Shown here piece by piece: positions 1-9,529 of a DNA stretch of 64,000 bases. The position numbers and the translations under genes were made by a program. This DNA comes from Pichia kudriavzevii (Eukaryota; Ascomycota; Pichiomycetes; Pichiales; Pichiaceae): contig NC_042510.1 of NCBI RefSeq assembly GCF_003054445.1, positions 744,001-808,000 on the forward strand, read 5' to 3'. The notes beneath the pieces are model-generated. The model saw only the letters and a program-made list of their open reading frames with translations. It was not told where the DNA came from and did no database searches. How positions within the stretch are numbered: position 1 is the stretch's first letter; the number at the start of each line of letters is the position of its first letter.

Positions 1-141
1 ACATGGTTCGGATGCGGACAACATATTCCAGTTGCAATGAATTCGGTTCCAAGAGAACAGTGGTGTACATGCAAGCACCCTGAAAACTCTACAACCTCTA
101 GAGATTATCCTCCAAAGCAAGGTACCGGAATTAAGGTTTAA
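1..141 (+). CDS. C-terminal end of an unrecognised small Cys-rich protein (partial)
   Basis: The frame is open from base 1 and ends at TAA (139-141), giving the last 46 residues of a protein that starts outside the window. The visible tail contains CGQH and WCTC, a Cys/His pattern that could bind metal, and ends in a polar segment rich in Pro, Lys and Thr. I do not recognise the family. It resembles short fungal proteins with a C-G-x-H ... W-C-x-C signature, but I cannot name one. It is convergent with ERG20, with 156 bases between the two stops. The frame is real in the sense that it is uninterrupted and motif-rich; the function is unknown. Confidence 0.6.
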   Translation, partial: TWFGCGQHIPVAMNSVPREQWCTCKHPENSTTSRDYPPKQGTGIKV

Positions 142-170
142 TTAAGTCTTTATTATTGTCTGAATCATGG

Positions 171-195
<25 letters not shown>
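171..195. repeat. (TA)n microsatellite
   Basis: About twelve uninterrupted TA units lie in the short spacer between two convergent genes. TA-rich tracts of this kind are common in yeast 3' ends, where TA-rich efficiency elements help cleavage and polyadenylation. A role as terminator for either neighbour is an inference. Confidence 0.85.
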
Positions 196-201
<6 letters not shown>

Positions 202-297
202 GTATAAATTACGGCTGTCTATATGGAATTTTTACGAAATAATACTATAGTTATTGCAATCAATACAAACTCCATTTTTATTGGACTCACAATGTCT

Positions 298-1353
298 TTA
301 TTTAGAACGCTTGTAGATCTTGTTGAAGAATGCAGTAAGAACCTGGCCCTTGAAACCTCTAGATTCATCGATTTCCTTGATTTGTTCTTGCAACTTCTTT
401 GCAACCTGTTCCTCATAGTCGTGATAGAGGGAATCAATCTTCAACTCATAGAAGAGATCCTTACATACCTTCTCGTTGTCTGGATTCTTCCGACCATAGT
501 TTTCGTCCAACATTTTCCTCTGTTGTGGTGTACAGATCTTCAATGCAGTATTAACAACCCAAGAACACTTGTTATCTTGGATATCGGTACCAATCTTGCC
601 AATATCTTCGGGCTTACCAAAACAGTCCAAGTAATCATCTTGAATTTGGAAGTATTCACCCAATGGAATCAAAACGTCTCTTGCTTGCTTGAAATCCCTC
701 TCATCAGTGACACCAGCCATATACATGGCTAGGGCAACTGGTAAATAGAATGAGTAGAATGCTGTCTTGTAAATAACAATAAATGAATGTTTTTCAAGAG
801 AAAATTTGGACAAATCAACATGGTCTTCTGGTGCCGTGATTAAATCCAATAATTGACCCATCTCGGTTTGGAATGTGACTTGGTGGAATAGATCTAACAA
901 ATCAGCATAATACTCGTTCTCTCTGAAGTACTTCTTCAACAATATGTAGATTGCACCTTCCAACATAAAGGCGTCATTGATTGCAATCTCCTTAACACCC
1001 TCTACTCTGTACCAACAAGGTTGGCCTCTTCTGGTAATGGACTGATCCATCATATCATCCGCAACTAAGAAATACGCTTGTAGTAGTTCAATGCACCATC
1101 CCAAAATTGCAGCCTTCTTATATTCACTTGGCTCAAAGTCGTCATACGACTTGAACCCTTTCAACAATGCATATGTATCAACCACGGATAAGCCTCTGTT
1201 CAATTTACCACCTGGTGTGTTGTAATTTAGGTTGTTTTCAAACCAGGTGATTGCATCCTTGGGCATGCCATTCTCCCTCAGAACATCCAATAACTCATCA
1301 ACAAGTTCTGGGAATAAGTCTAGAAACTTCTTCTTTCCGATAGCCTTATCCAT
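298..1353 (-). CDS. ERG20: Farnesyl diphosphate synthase
   Basis: 351 residues, matching the usual length of about 350 for the yeast enzyme. It condenses dimethylallyl-PP and geranyl-PP with isopentenyl-PP to make farnesyl-PP for sterols, dolichol, ubiquinone, heme A and prenylation, in the cytosol. Both aspartate-rich motifs are present: DDMMD at residues 99-103, with Phe95 upstream in the chain-length-determining position, and DDYLD at 239-243. The KTAFYSF segment lies between them. The ATG (reverse strand, 1351-1353) fits the family N-terminus. The gene is divergent from EBP2. In S. cerevisiae ERG20 sits next to SET2; here SET2 is 12 kb away with six genes between. Identity is certain from the motifs and the length. 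Confidence 0.98.
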   Translation of the reverse strand: MDKAIGKKKFLDLFPELVDELLDVLRENGMPKDAITWFENNLNYNTPGGKLNRGLSVVDTYALLKGFKSYDDFEPSEYKKAAILGWCIELLQAYFLVADDMMDQSITRRGQPCWYRVEGVKEIAINDAFMLEGAIYILLKKYFRENEYYADLLDLFHQVTFQTEMGQLLDLITAPEDHVDLSKFSLEKHSFIVIYKTAFYSFYLPVALAMYMAGVTDERDFKQARDVLIPLGEYFQIQDDYLDCFGKPEDIGKIGTDIQDNKCSWVVNTALKICTPQQRKMLDENYGRKNPDNEKVCKDLFYELKIDSLYHDYEEQVAKKLQEQIKEIDESRGFKGQVLTAFFNKIYKRSK

Positions 1354-1691
1354 TGTATCTAACAGTGTATTGCTTGATAACTAAGGTCAAGAAAAACAAT
1401 AATAGGAGAGTAAGGTGTTACACTCCAAATACTAGTTGCACGTGTTTTTTCAGTTCTCGTATAAACTCGTTCCACACAAAAAAGTTGCTCAAAACACATG
1501 GAAAATTGAAAATTGAGTAAAAATAAACGCAAATGCAAAAATCTCCTTTTTGCTAGGAAGCCATTTCTCAAAAGGGTATATCTGAAAAATTTTTGATGGA
1601 AGACCAAGTACAAAAAAATATTTCATCTTAATTAGTGAGTTTTTTTTTCCCTATCAAGAGAACATCTACTAGTACAATACCTGCATATACA
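1354..1691. other. Divergent promoter interval ERG20/EBP2
   Basis: 338 bases without a gene between the two start codons. It contains A/T-rich tracts and one recognisable ribosome-biogenesis element, listed separately. An open frame runs in phase into EBP2 from about 1635, but it begins with GTG and has no ATG until 1692, so I treat it as 5' leader. Confidence 0.7.
1583..1594 (+). promoter_or_regulatory. RRPE-like element (TGAAAAATTTTT)
   Basis: An exact match to the ribosomal RNA processing element TGAAAAATTTTT, 97 bases upstream of the EBP2 ATG. In yeast this motif (bound by Stb3) marks ribosome-biogenesis genes, which is what EBP2 is. I found no clear partner PAC box (GATGAG); GATGG follows the element but is not a match. 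Confidence 0.7.
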
Positions 1692-2738
1692 ATGGCAAAG
1701 GGGAAAGGGAAGAGTTACAAGAAGGAATCCGCCAAGGCTGTGAAGGATACTCCTACTGGAAAGAAAGAAAAGGCTCTCAAGAAGAAGGTTGAAGAATCTA
1801 ATATTGAAGACGAAAAGAAACAACAAGAATCAGAGTCTTCTGGAGCTGAGCAAGAAGAAGAGTCCGATAATGATTCCGAAAGCGACTCCGATGATGAGGA
1901 GCATCTTGATTTGAATGCGCTCAATGAAAGTGAAGGTGATGATGATGATGAGGAAGATCTCTTGGAGGAGACCGGAAAAGAAGAAGAGGAAAAGGACGAA
2001 GAAGAAGAAGAAGAAGAAGAAGAAAATGAAGAAGAAAATGAAGAAGACGATGTTCCACTCTCGGAAGCTGAATTTGATTCAGATGCAGATGTTGTTCCTC
2101 ATACCAAATTGACCGTTAATAATAAGATTGCACTCAAAAATGCACTTGAAAGAATACAAATAAATTGGAGCAAATATCAATTCGATGAAAGCCAATCGAT
2201 AACATATCATGCCAAAGTTGAATCTGAGATTAAAGACATCTATGACGATACGGAAAGAGAATTGGCGTTTTTCAAGCAAGGTTTAGATGCGGCAACCGAA
2301 GGACGTAAGAAGCTTTTGGCATTAAAGATTCCATTCTCAAGACCTTCCGATTATTTTGCTGAAATGGTAAAATCCGATGATCATATGGACAAATTAAAGG
2401 CGAAGTTGGTTGCCGAAGCCACAGAAAAGAAGGCTAGGGAGGAAGCAAGAAGACAGAGGCAATTAAAGAAGTTTGGTAAACAAGTTCAACATGAGACCTT
2501 GCAACAAAGACAAAAGGAAAAGAGAGAAGCATTGGACAAGATCAAATCCATGAAGAAAAAGAGAAAGAACAACGAGATGTCGGGAGCAGATGATGGCTTT
2601 GATATTGCGGTCGAAGAAGCTTCTAAAGTTGGTTCTGAGAAGCAGCGTGTAAAGAAACAAAAGATTCGTCAAAATGTTTCTCAAAACCGTAATAATTCAA
2701 GACCTGGTAAAAACAGAAGAAGAAACAAGAGAAAATGA
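1692..2738 (+). CDS. EBP2: rRNA-processing protein Ebp2
   Basis: 348 residues. Nucleolar factor needed for 27S pre-rRNA processing and 60S subunit assembly, known to bind Rrs1. The N-terminal third is a basic start (MAKGKGKSYKK) followed by a long acidic Glu/Asp/Ser tract (roughly residues 40-135). The conserved core then runs through DVPLSEAEFDSDADVVPHTK, KDIYDDTERELAFFKQ and DYFAEMVKSDDHMDKLKAKL, and ends in a highly basic tail (KNRRRNKRK). The start is placed at the only upstream ATG, which aligns with the family's MAKG start. It is convergent with SNU114, with 121 bases between stops; the two are also neighbours in S. cerevisiae (YKL172W/YKL173C). Confidence 0.95.
   Translation: MAKGKGKSYKKESAKAVKDTPTGKKEKALKKKVEESNIEDEKKQQESESSGAEQEEESDNDSESDSDDEEHLDLNALNESEGDDDDEEDLLEETGKEEEEKDEEEEEEEEENEEENEEDDVPLSEAEFDSDADVVPHTKLTVNNKIALKNALERIQINWSKYQFDESQSITYHAKVESEIKDIYDDTERELAFFKQGLDAATEGRKKLLALKIPFSRPSDYFAEMVKSDDHMDKLKAKLVAEATEKKAREEARRQRQLKKFGKQVQHETLQQRQKEKREALDKIKSMKKKRKNNEMSGADDGFDIAVEEASKVGSEKQRVKKQKIRQNVSQNRNNSRPGKNRRRNKRK
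1978..2050 (+). repeat. GAA-rich trinucleotide tract inside EBP2
   Basis: A run of GAA/GAG/GAC codons encoding an almost pure Glu/Asp stretch, including eight consecutive GAA units around 1999-2022. It is in frame and part of the protein's acidic domain. Length variation between strains is plausible for such a tract. Confidence 0.85.
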
Positions 2739-2859
2739 TCATCTCGTTTTCACCTCCTACAGTATCTTTTATAATATCTTAATGTATAAATAGAATTCTT
2801 TATTACCTCAATTCACATATTTACCGTGTTATCTATACATGGTATAAAAACATGACACA

Positions 2860-5817
2860 CTACATTGCACCAATTTCCATCAACATATTCCAAGTATCTC
2901 TATCAACATAGTTTTGCAAAGATACGTCTTCTTTTAAGCCCTTTCTTCTCCTAGTTTTCATCATAAAGTCACGGGCAGTTGATGACAGTGGAACACGCTT
3001 TAACAAGGGGATAAAAACAGTATCATCCAAGGGATTACCAGGTACTCGATCCCACCTGCTAAAAATCATCTGCGGATATGCCAAACCTCTTGTTGATAAT
3101 CTCAAATCAACTTCTAATCCCACAGATTCAATTACAGGAACAATCCCGTTGACTTTCCATAATAAACTTCCCTCAATTCTCTCCTTACCAATTACAAACC
3201 CTCTTCTTCTCTCTAGTAACAGGTCAAGCGCACCTAGCGCATCTACATGACATATTGATTCTATCTGATAAATGGGTTCCAATAGTTTTGGTGCACCAAT
3301 TAAAAGTGCAGCGTGACACGCCTTACGAACCATTTGAATGATCTGTGCGTCGTTTCTGTCCGCTAACTCCGGTGCAAGTTGAACATCAATGATTGTGAAC
3401 TTAACTTCACTTACAACGTCATCACATAAGGGGCCTTCTTTCACAGCCCATTGGAAGCCTTTCACTATTGGAGATTTATAGCTCTTTAATAAGTCTTTGT
3501 CGACCTCTTCGGGAAGAGTGTCATCACATAGAATAGAAGTCCCGGTATCAGCAGGGCCAAAGCTCCATACAGATCTCGCTGCTAAAGAGTCCCATTTATA
3601 CTTATCTCTAAGTTTTTTGGCAAATTGCCTAGGAGGATCATTCCTTAAACTTAAGATACCCCTTCTGATATCGTTGGCAATCTCTGGTGCCAGCGGTTCT
3701 GCAATAATAGAAATAGAGTTTTTTCCATTATTAGATTTCGTAGTTAGTTTAATTTTGGATAACTCATCAGTTGTTTCGTTAAATCGGACCATCGGGTCAC
3801 TCACTTTGATATCAATTCCTCCATACAAAATTCTCAAATCATGTAACAGGCAATCCATGTATAGCTCACCGTAGCCCAAAATCGAATGTTCGCCATTATC
3901 TTCAACACTCACTTCACAACCTATATAAGAACGATTCAATTTTTTCAGTGCATCAAGAAATTTATTCAATTCTTTGGGGTTGTATGCCTGAAGTGCAACT
4001 TTGAAGACCGGAGGAATTGTTTGTTCTAATTGTTTGAAAGTGAAGTTCGAGGATGGATCAATTCTTTTATCATAGATGGTGGCTGTTTTGACTATAAATT
4101 GATCGATTGCGGGACCAGATATTAAACCAATAGAACCTGCTCTCAGTTCTGTCACTTCGACTCGATATCGTCCACACCACATGTAACATTTGCTAATTTT
4201 TTGCATCTTGAAACTATCTGAACCCAAGGATGAGTTACTCTCATCTAATAGCCTAACTGTATCTTCACACTTCAATGTACCTGAGAAAACCCTGACTAAG
4301 GCATAAAAGTGCTCACTATCATGAGTATCAACCAGCTTTACAACATTTGCAACAAGTGGGTTGGATGGTGAACAATCATGGACATAATGGGCAACATCCG
4401 AATTTTTTGGTCCAGTGAATAAATATTCTAACTTTGAATCGGAATTTTCCTTCGGTGATACTGTATTTTTTAGGGCACTTAGTAATGGTTTTGATGGAAA
4501 ACCAAAAAATTCGGTAAAAATGTGCTTCAGGAATGGTTTCGAGTCAAGCTTGTATGTGTAATTCTTCATCCTGAGCTTCATATGTTGCTCTGTAAATTCC
4601 TTACGATCTGGTGCATCTAGAGTCAACGATACTGTAGCTAACTTATAAATCGGCTCAAGAATGAACTTAATAAAAGTACGTGAATTGGCACAAGCCAATG
4701 GGTCTTTCGGTTTGACAAAAAACTTCCTGTTTTCATAGTATATATCACCCCATAGTTTAGTAGAGAATGAATCAACAGTAACCTTCACGTTCTTACTCAA
4801 ATTGTTCTGTTCTATGTATTTTTGTGTGAAGCTTTTCAAATTGAATACAAGGTTGAAAACACTAGAAGAGAAACAAACATTATCTAATTCAGGTGATAGC
4901 CTCACATTCTCATCATTGGGATTTAAGTCCAATGACTGACAAATATTCGTTATGGTTTCATTGACTTGTTCTATAGTTCTTCGGATTTTATAATATGCAT
5001 CTAATGTTGGTAGTCTAAGTTCTAGCAGTAATCTATCGATTTTTGTTATCATTAAAACTATCTTCGTTTTCATTTTCAGTGCTGCTTCAATCACTAGTTC
5101 CACGGTCTTAGTTACACTTTCAACAACATCAACACACAATATTATTATATCAGCTAAACGAGCTCCCACCATAATTTCATCGCAAAAATTAGAATGACCA
5201 GGAGTATCAATAAAATTAACAACTGTTGACGAATCTTTCATGTCTGGTAAAAGCATGGACATCACAGAGCTCTTGATAGAGATACCCTTTTTAATCTCAA
5301 GGATATGGTTGTCAGTATATCTCAGGGGCTTTTCCTTATCTCTCTTGTCATTATTGTCAAACGTATGTGTTTGTTCAACTAACATATCCAGAAGAGATGT
5401 TTTCCCAGCATGTAAATTACCGCATAGTGCAACATTTCTGACTCTTTCAGGCAAGGATGTTAACCTCCACATGTACTCCTTCGAATAGTCTGTATGGGGC
5501 AAATTCCTTTCTTCTATGAGGAATTTTTTTTCAACATTGGGTTCAACAATAGGTTCATTCAAAGACTTTGTATCGACTGATGCAATAATAGTTTCGACTG
5601 ACGGATCAAATGTTTTGGAAAGTGATAGATTCGTGTTACTTTCTTCCGATTTCACAATTGCGGTACTGGTAGTGTTTTCTGTGGATTCATGGTCCAATGA
5701 CATGTCAGACTCGCTATCAGATGAACTGCCAGAATCGTCATTCAAGAGATTTCCAAACTCATCGAACATTAACTCATCTTTTTCCTGATAGTCCATTATA
5801 CCTTGGCGTGTAGGCAT
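2860..5817 (-). CDS. SNU114: U5 snRNP EF-2-like GTPase Snu114
   Basis: 985 residues against 1,008 in S. cerevisiae. GTPase of the U5 snRNP that works with Prp8 and Brr2 in spliceosome activation and disassembly. An acidic N-terminus (FDEFGNLLNDD) precedes the EF-2-like G domain: P-loop GNLHAGKTS (about 131-139), DTPGH (about 203), TKID (about 257). EF-2 domains II-V follow, including GYGELYMDCLLHDLR, WAVKEGPL and the C-terminal RDFMMKTRRRKG signature typical of Snu114. The P-loop has Asn-Leu-His where EF-2 has His-Val-Asp, a known Snu114 feature. The ATG is close to the FDEFGN motif that starts family members. It lies between EBP2 (convergent) and an unassigned gene on the same strand. Confidence 0.97.
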   Translation of the reverse strand: MPTRQGIMDYQEKDELMFDEFGNLLNDDSGSSSDSESDMSLDHESTENTTSTAIVKSEESNTNLSLSKTFDPSVETIIASVDTKSLNEPIVEPNVEKKFLIEERNLPHTDYSKEYMWRLTSLPERVRNVALCGNLHAGKTSLLDMLVEQTHTFDNNDKRDKEKPLRYTDNHILEIKKGISIKSSVMSMLLPDMKDSSTVVNFIDTPGHSNFCDEIMVGARLADIIILCVDVVESVTKTVELVIEAALKMKTKIVLMITKIDRLLLELRLPTLDAYYKIRRTIEQVNETITNICQSLDLNPNDENVRLSPELDNVCFSSSVFNLVFNLKSFTQKYIEQNNLSKNVKVTVDSFSTKLWGDIYYENRKFFVKPKDPLACANSRTFIKFILEPIYKLATVSLTLDAPDRKEFTEQHMKLRMKNYTYKLDSKPFLKHIFTEFFGFPSKPLLSALKNTVSPKENSDSKLEYLFTGPKNSDVAHYVHDCSPSNPLVANVVKLVDTHDSEHFYALVRVFSGTLKCEDTVRLLDESNSSLGSDSFKMQKISKCYMWCGRYRVEVTELRAGSIGLISGPAIDQFIVKTATIYDKRIDPSSNFTFKQLEQTIPPVFKVALQAYNPKELNKFLDALKKLNRSYIGCEVSVEDNGEHSILGYGELYMDCLLHDLRILYGGIDIKVSDPMVRFNETTDELSKIKLTTKSNNGKNSISIIAEPLAPEIANDIRRGILSLRNDPPRQFAKKLRDKYKWDSLAARSVWSFGPADTGTSILCDDTLPEEVDKDLLKSYKSPIVKGFQWAVKEGPLCDDVVSEVKFTIIDVQLAPELADRNDAQIIQMVRKACHAALLIGAPKLLEPIYQIESICHVDALGALDLLLERRRGFVIGKERIEGSLLWKVNGIVPVIESVGLEVDLRLSTRGLAYPQMIFSRWDRVPGNPLDDTVFIPLLKRVPLSSTARDFMMKTRRRKGLKEDVSLQNYVDRDTWNMLMEIGAM

Positions 5818-6045
5818 GTTGAATTCCCCTATCCAATTTTCTAGTAGAAGCCCAAAGCCAACAACAGAAAGTTTTTTTTTATTTCAGATTGTATTCAAGT
5901 ATTATCACCCAAAATTTCACTTAACTAATCGAGCTTTTTTTTTTCTTCACGAAAGACGAGTTCGTTAGTATGTGTAGGGCCTTTTAGAGGGCCAATATAC
6001 AGTTGATCCTGCTACTACAATCAAATTATACACGTATACCAGATA

Positions 6046-7290
6046 TTAGTCAAGCTCTATACTACTTTTAAATATGTTCAACTTTTGAGATTCCTTGTCA
6101 AACAAAAAGATTGAACCACCATCAATTGCCCACTCATACTCCGAAGTTGAAAGGTTATTGATGAAAAAAGGACCTGATATCATCTTGAGAGGTCTAGGAC
6201 AATGCACATCATAAAATTTCAGTTCGAGTTTGTCACTATGCTCTGTCTGCGATTCTACGGCAAACACGTGTTCCATGGATGTGTCACCTTTCAGATTGGA
6301 CGACACTCGAACTGGCCACTTGTAGTCTTCATATATAATGTATAAGGAAAAGGTAGACAATTCTGGATTCACCTTGTAACTTCGCAAATTATTGTTTATT
6401 CCAGATACAATACAAACCAAGAAATATTCTGTATTAACCAATTTAACTCCACAAGCGGCAGATCCAAACTCAATCTTCATAGGTTTCTTCTGTCCCGTTT
6501 GAACAAAAACATTCCCATTTCGACAACAATAAGCCCTGCAACCGCCATTTTGGTCTATAGCAATAACATCAGATTCGTAGGTAAAAGAAAACGAATTTTG
6601 TACTAATGCTTCTTTCCTATAGTCATTAAAGATATAAAAATCATCACAATAAAACTGAATCTCACGATCTGATGGTATACCATTTTTCAGCAAAAGTAAT
6701 TTGCCGTTAGTCGTCGGTTTATAACTTTCGATTAGCCCTTCAAGGTTATCATATTGAAGATGACATTCCTGTTCATCCCCTTCCCCACGGACACCCAACA
6801 TTCCTTTATGTGAGTACGCCTTAGCAAGTATTCCATTAGGTGTATCTTGATAAAAAACACAGCCTGTATAAGCTATCATCCCACTTTCAAGTACCAAGCG
6901 AAAGCCATTAAACTTGAGCACTCCCTCTATGTGTATAGAATCGTAGGGCACAGACATTTGAATGGGCCTTTCCATGACAATTTCATTTGACTGATGTACT
7001 AACAGAGATTTTAAGGTATCGCTCGTTGTTTGTGCCTCTTGGAAAAGTTTCCACCTCCGTTCAACATGCACAAAATAAGCATCTTGTTGGATTTTAAATC
7101 TTGAAAGTACTGTTTGTGAACGGCTCAATTTCCTGGGAAGCTGCTTTTGTCTTTTATTCTTTTCAACTTTCTGTCGTATTCTTTTTACTTCAGAGGTATG
7201 AAAATCGGCAACATCTCTGGATGACGGGATTGCAAAATATCTCTTTTTCTCCTCATCATAAAAAAAACCGGGAATTTCTCTCGGTGGCAT
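6046..7290 (-). CDS. Probable DCAF4/WDR21-like protein
   Basis: 414 residues from the ATG at 7288-7290. The frame stays open upstream to 7389 with other ATGs, but that part is hydrophobic and A/T-run driven. I chose the internal start because it places REIPGFFYDEEKKRYF at the N-terminus, where DCAF4/WDR21 proteins carry the same 'PGFYYD-x-KNRYF' motif. A basic helix (about 30-60) follows. The remainder alternates short beta-rich stretches with no textbook GH-WD repeats, so a degenerate WD40 propeller is an inference. DCAF4 proteins are substrate receptors for CUL4-type ligases in other eukaryotes; the role here is unknown. S. cerevisiae has no gene at this place between SNU114 and TPO5. Confidence 0.5.
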   Translation of the reverse strand: MPPREIPGFFYDEEKKRYFAIPSSRDVADFHTSEVKRIRQKVEKNKRQKQLPRKLSRSQTVLSRFKIQQDAYFVHVERRWKLFQEAQTTSDTLKSLLVHQSNEIVMERPIQMSVPYDSIHIEGVLKFNGFRLVLESGMIAYTGCVFYQDTPNGILAKAYSHKGMLGVRGEGDEQECHLQYDNLEGLIESYKPTTNGKLLLLKNGIPSDREIQFYCDDFYIFNDYRKEALVQNSFSFTYESDVIAIDQNGGCRAYCCRNGNVFVQTGQKKPMKIEFGSAACGVKLVNTEYFLVCIVSGINNNLRSYKVNPELSTFSLYIIYEDYKWPVRVSSNLKGDTSMEHVFAVESQTEHSDKLELKFYDVHCPRPLKMISGPFFINNLSTSEYEWAIDGGSIFLFDKESQKLNIFKSSIELD

Positions 7291-7511
7291 CCCCGTCAAG
7301 AAGTAAGGATAATAGCAAAGGGAGTCATTTTTCTCAATCATTAAAAAAAAAAGAAAAACCATATATGACGAAATGTTCATAATCAACATATTTGTTTGTG
7401 AAGCATCCTCGCAGCCAAAAAAATCGTGGCTTTTAATAGAACAATTTCAATTAGCTTTGGCGTCGTCTTCTTGGATGACTATGCAAATAGGGGCTAGCAT
7501 TAGTGACTGGA

Positions 7512-9182
7512 ATGTCTGAGCATTATAATGGAGATCCTCTTCCTGGAAATGGTGAATCAAACAGTCAGGATCTTCCGGGAATAGGCAGCAGTTTGCATCA
7601 CATTAACCATCAATTTCATATATCGGAAAATATCAAAAACCTAGGGCATCAAATTGCACAGGAAATATACTATGACGATGATAATGCCGAAGAAGTTCGA
7701 CATTTCCACTATAAACAAGAACTCCATCATAAATTTACTGTTAGCTCCATTATTGGATTGGGGTTTTCACTAATGAATGTCCCGTTTGGTGTTGCGTCGA
7801 CTCTTTCGATTGGCTTAGTATGTGGTTCTAATGTTACAATCCTATGGGGTTGGGTGATTTTTGGTTTATTTTCAATAATGATATCATTATCTCTTTCTGA
7901 AATTGTGTCCAAATACCCTACTTCGGGTGGTGTCTATCACTTTTCGAGCATATTAGCCAGTGAAAAGTATAGCTTGATCACCTCATGGTTTGACGGGTGG
8001 TATTTGATCATTGGCAATCTTTTAATGTTTGTGTCATACTCATTTGGTGGAGCACAATTTATCCTCTCAATGTTTGGACTCCTCCAATCTAGCTATAAGA
8101 AAGACAGTCTTTTCATTATGTTGGTTTTCGTTGGTATAGTCGTTATTTCAGCCATTGTTAATCTTAAATTTCAGCATTACATAGATAAGATCAATGAGTT
8201 TTGTATCTATTGGACATTTTACACAGTTTTATTTGCTGACATCCTAATTCTGCTCTTTTCTTCAGAATTTCATAATTTCAAGTACATTTTCACGCACTTT
8301 GATGCGTCTAGATCCGGTTGGCCTGATGTAATTGCCTTTCTTATAGGTGGTATCCAGTTTTCATCAATGACTTTTAATGGCTATGGTGCCATTGTCTCAT
8401 TAAGTGAAGAAGTCAAGTCTCCAGAGAAGGCAATTCCCAAAGGCTTGATATACTCTATTCTGGCAAGTACTATCACTGGTTTGATTTATATAATACCACT
8501 TTTAAGCGTTCTTCCAGAGCTGAGCAAACTCTTGGATGACAATCCGGACATCTTTCCAATTGATATTGTTCTTCAATTATCTACAAGGTCGTTTTTGGTC
8601 ACCTTCATGATTTCCTTGATGATCGTGGGTGCAGTCTTCTTTGCCTCTATTGGATCTCTTACAACTGTTTCCAGAACAATTTTTTCCTTTAGCAGAGACC
8701 ACGGTTTACCTTATAACTCTCTTTGGCAGCAGCTTGATACTACAAATGAAAAGGAAACTGTCCCCAAAAATGCTTTGCTTTTGGCCGTTGTTACATCAGT
8801 AATTCTCGGCTCGTTCTCGCTCATTTCAACAAGTGCATTTAATGCTTTTCTTGGGTGTTCTGTCATGGCTATGAACATTGCAATTGGTATTCCAATTTTA
8901 TGCTTGATAATCAATAAAAGGAAGAAGGTGAGAGGGGCCACATTCAAACTTAGGAAATTTGGTTACGTTGTCAATATCTGCAGTTGTTTTATTATCATCC
9001 TTACATGCATCATTTTGTGCTTCCCGCCATCCCTCGATATCAATATCCAATCTATGAACTACTCTGTTGCTGCATTTGCTATATTTTCCATTGCTATAGG
9101 CTTTGGATACACGTTTTGGGGTCGGTATAACTTTGTGGGACCTTTACTAGACGCTACTGAAGATTCACATTCAGGGCTTTGA
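7512..9182 (+). CDS. TPO5: Polyamine/amine transporter of the ACT family, TPO5 orthologue
   Basis: 556 residues. Membrane protein of the APC superfamily (amino acid/choline/GABA group) with a hydrophilic N-terminus of about 80 residues and about 12 membrane helices. Segments such as LSLSEIVSKYP, INEFCIYWTFYTVLFADI, STSAFNAFLG and the C-terminal GRYNFVGPLLDA match Tpo5 rather than Uga4 or Hnm1. S. cerevisiae Tpo5 is a Golgi/post-Golgi polyamine exporter. TPO5 also neighbours SNU114 in S. cerevisiae (YKL174C/YKL173C), which supports orthology. The start is the first ATG (7512); the frame upstream opens at a GTG. The long acidic C-terminal tail of S. cerevisiae Tpo5 is mostly absent here. Confidence 0.85.
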   Translation: MSEHYNGDPLPGNGESNSQDLPGIGSSLHHINHQFHISENIKNLGHQIAQEIYYDDDNAEEVRHFHYKQELHHKFTVSSIIGLGFSLMNVPFGVASTLSIGLVCGSNVTILWGWVIFGLFSIMISLSLSEIVSKYPTSGGVYHFSSILASEKYSLITSWFDGWYLIIGNLLMFVSYSFGGAQFILSMFGLLQSSYKKDSLFIMLVFVGIVVISAIVNLKFQHYIDKINEFCIYWTFYTVLFADILILLFSSEFHNFKYIFTHFDASRSGWPDVIAFLIGGIQFSSMTFNGYGAIVSLSEEVKSPEKAIPKGLIYSILASTITGLIYIIPLLSVLPELSKLLDDNPDIFPIDIVLQLSTRSFLVTFMISLMIVGAVFFASIGSLTTVSRTIFSFSRDHGLPYNSLWQQLDTTNEKETVPKNALLLAVVTSVILGSFSLISTSAFNAFLGCSVMAMNIAIGIPILCLIINKRKKVRGATFKLRKFGYVVNICSCFIIILTCIILCFPPSLDINIQSMNYSVAAFAIFSIAIGFGYTFWGRYNFVGPLLDATEDSHSGL

Positions 9183-9529
9183 CCAACTTGCTAGACTGTA
9201 AAGTGAGTTTTAATTTTTCAGAAAATGGAATTTAACTTGTATATTTTTTTATTTTTTTTCCTCTTCTTTGTACATTTTCTAAATTCACAAGATACTGCAT
9301 TTCGCAACATGGTGTAAACTATATGTGGTTTTGCTCCGTAGATGTTCAGATACGTAAATTAAAATGACGTACATCGCTGTTGAAGTCTATGTTTTTCGCA
9401 CCAACGTTTTTTTTCCCATCAACCTAGAAGAGCATGAGATTCCATAAAATCCATGTGATTCTATTTCAAAGACTGAAGAGAATAAATTTTTGCATCAGAG
9501 CACAAAAAAGCTGAAGTTTGTTAGGACTG
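9183..9529. other. Intergenic TPO5-IFM1
   Basis: 347 bases with T-rich runs just after TPO5 (likely 3' processing) and the presumed IFM1 promoter. I see no further gene or named site. Confidence 0.6.

Noticed and set aside
1635-1691. N-terminal extension of EBP2
   Set aside because: The in-frame extension begins at GTG, contains no ATG, and is a poly-T-encoded Phe run; the family starts at MAKG (1692).
7291-7389. 33-residue N-terminal extension of the DCAF4-like protein
   Set aside because: In-frame ATGs exist, but the residues come from A/T runs and precede the family's usual N-terminal motif; not fully excluded.
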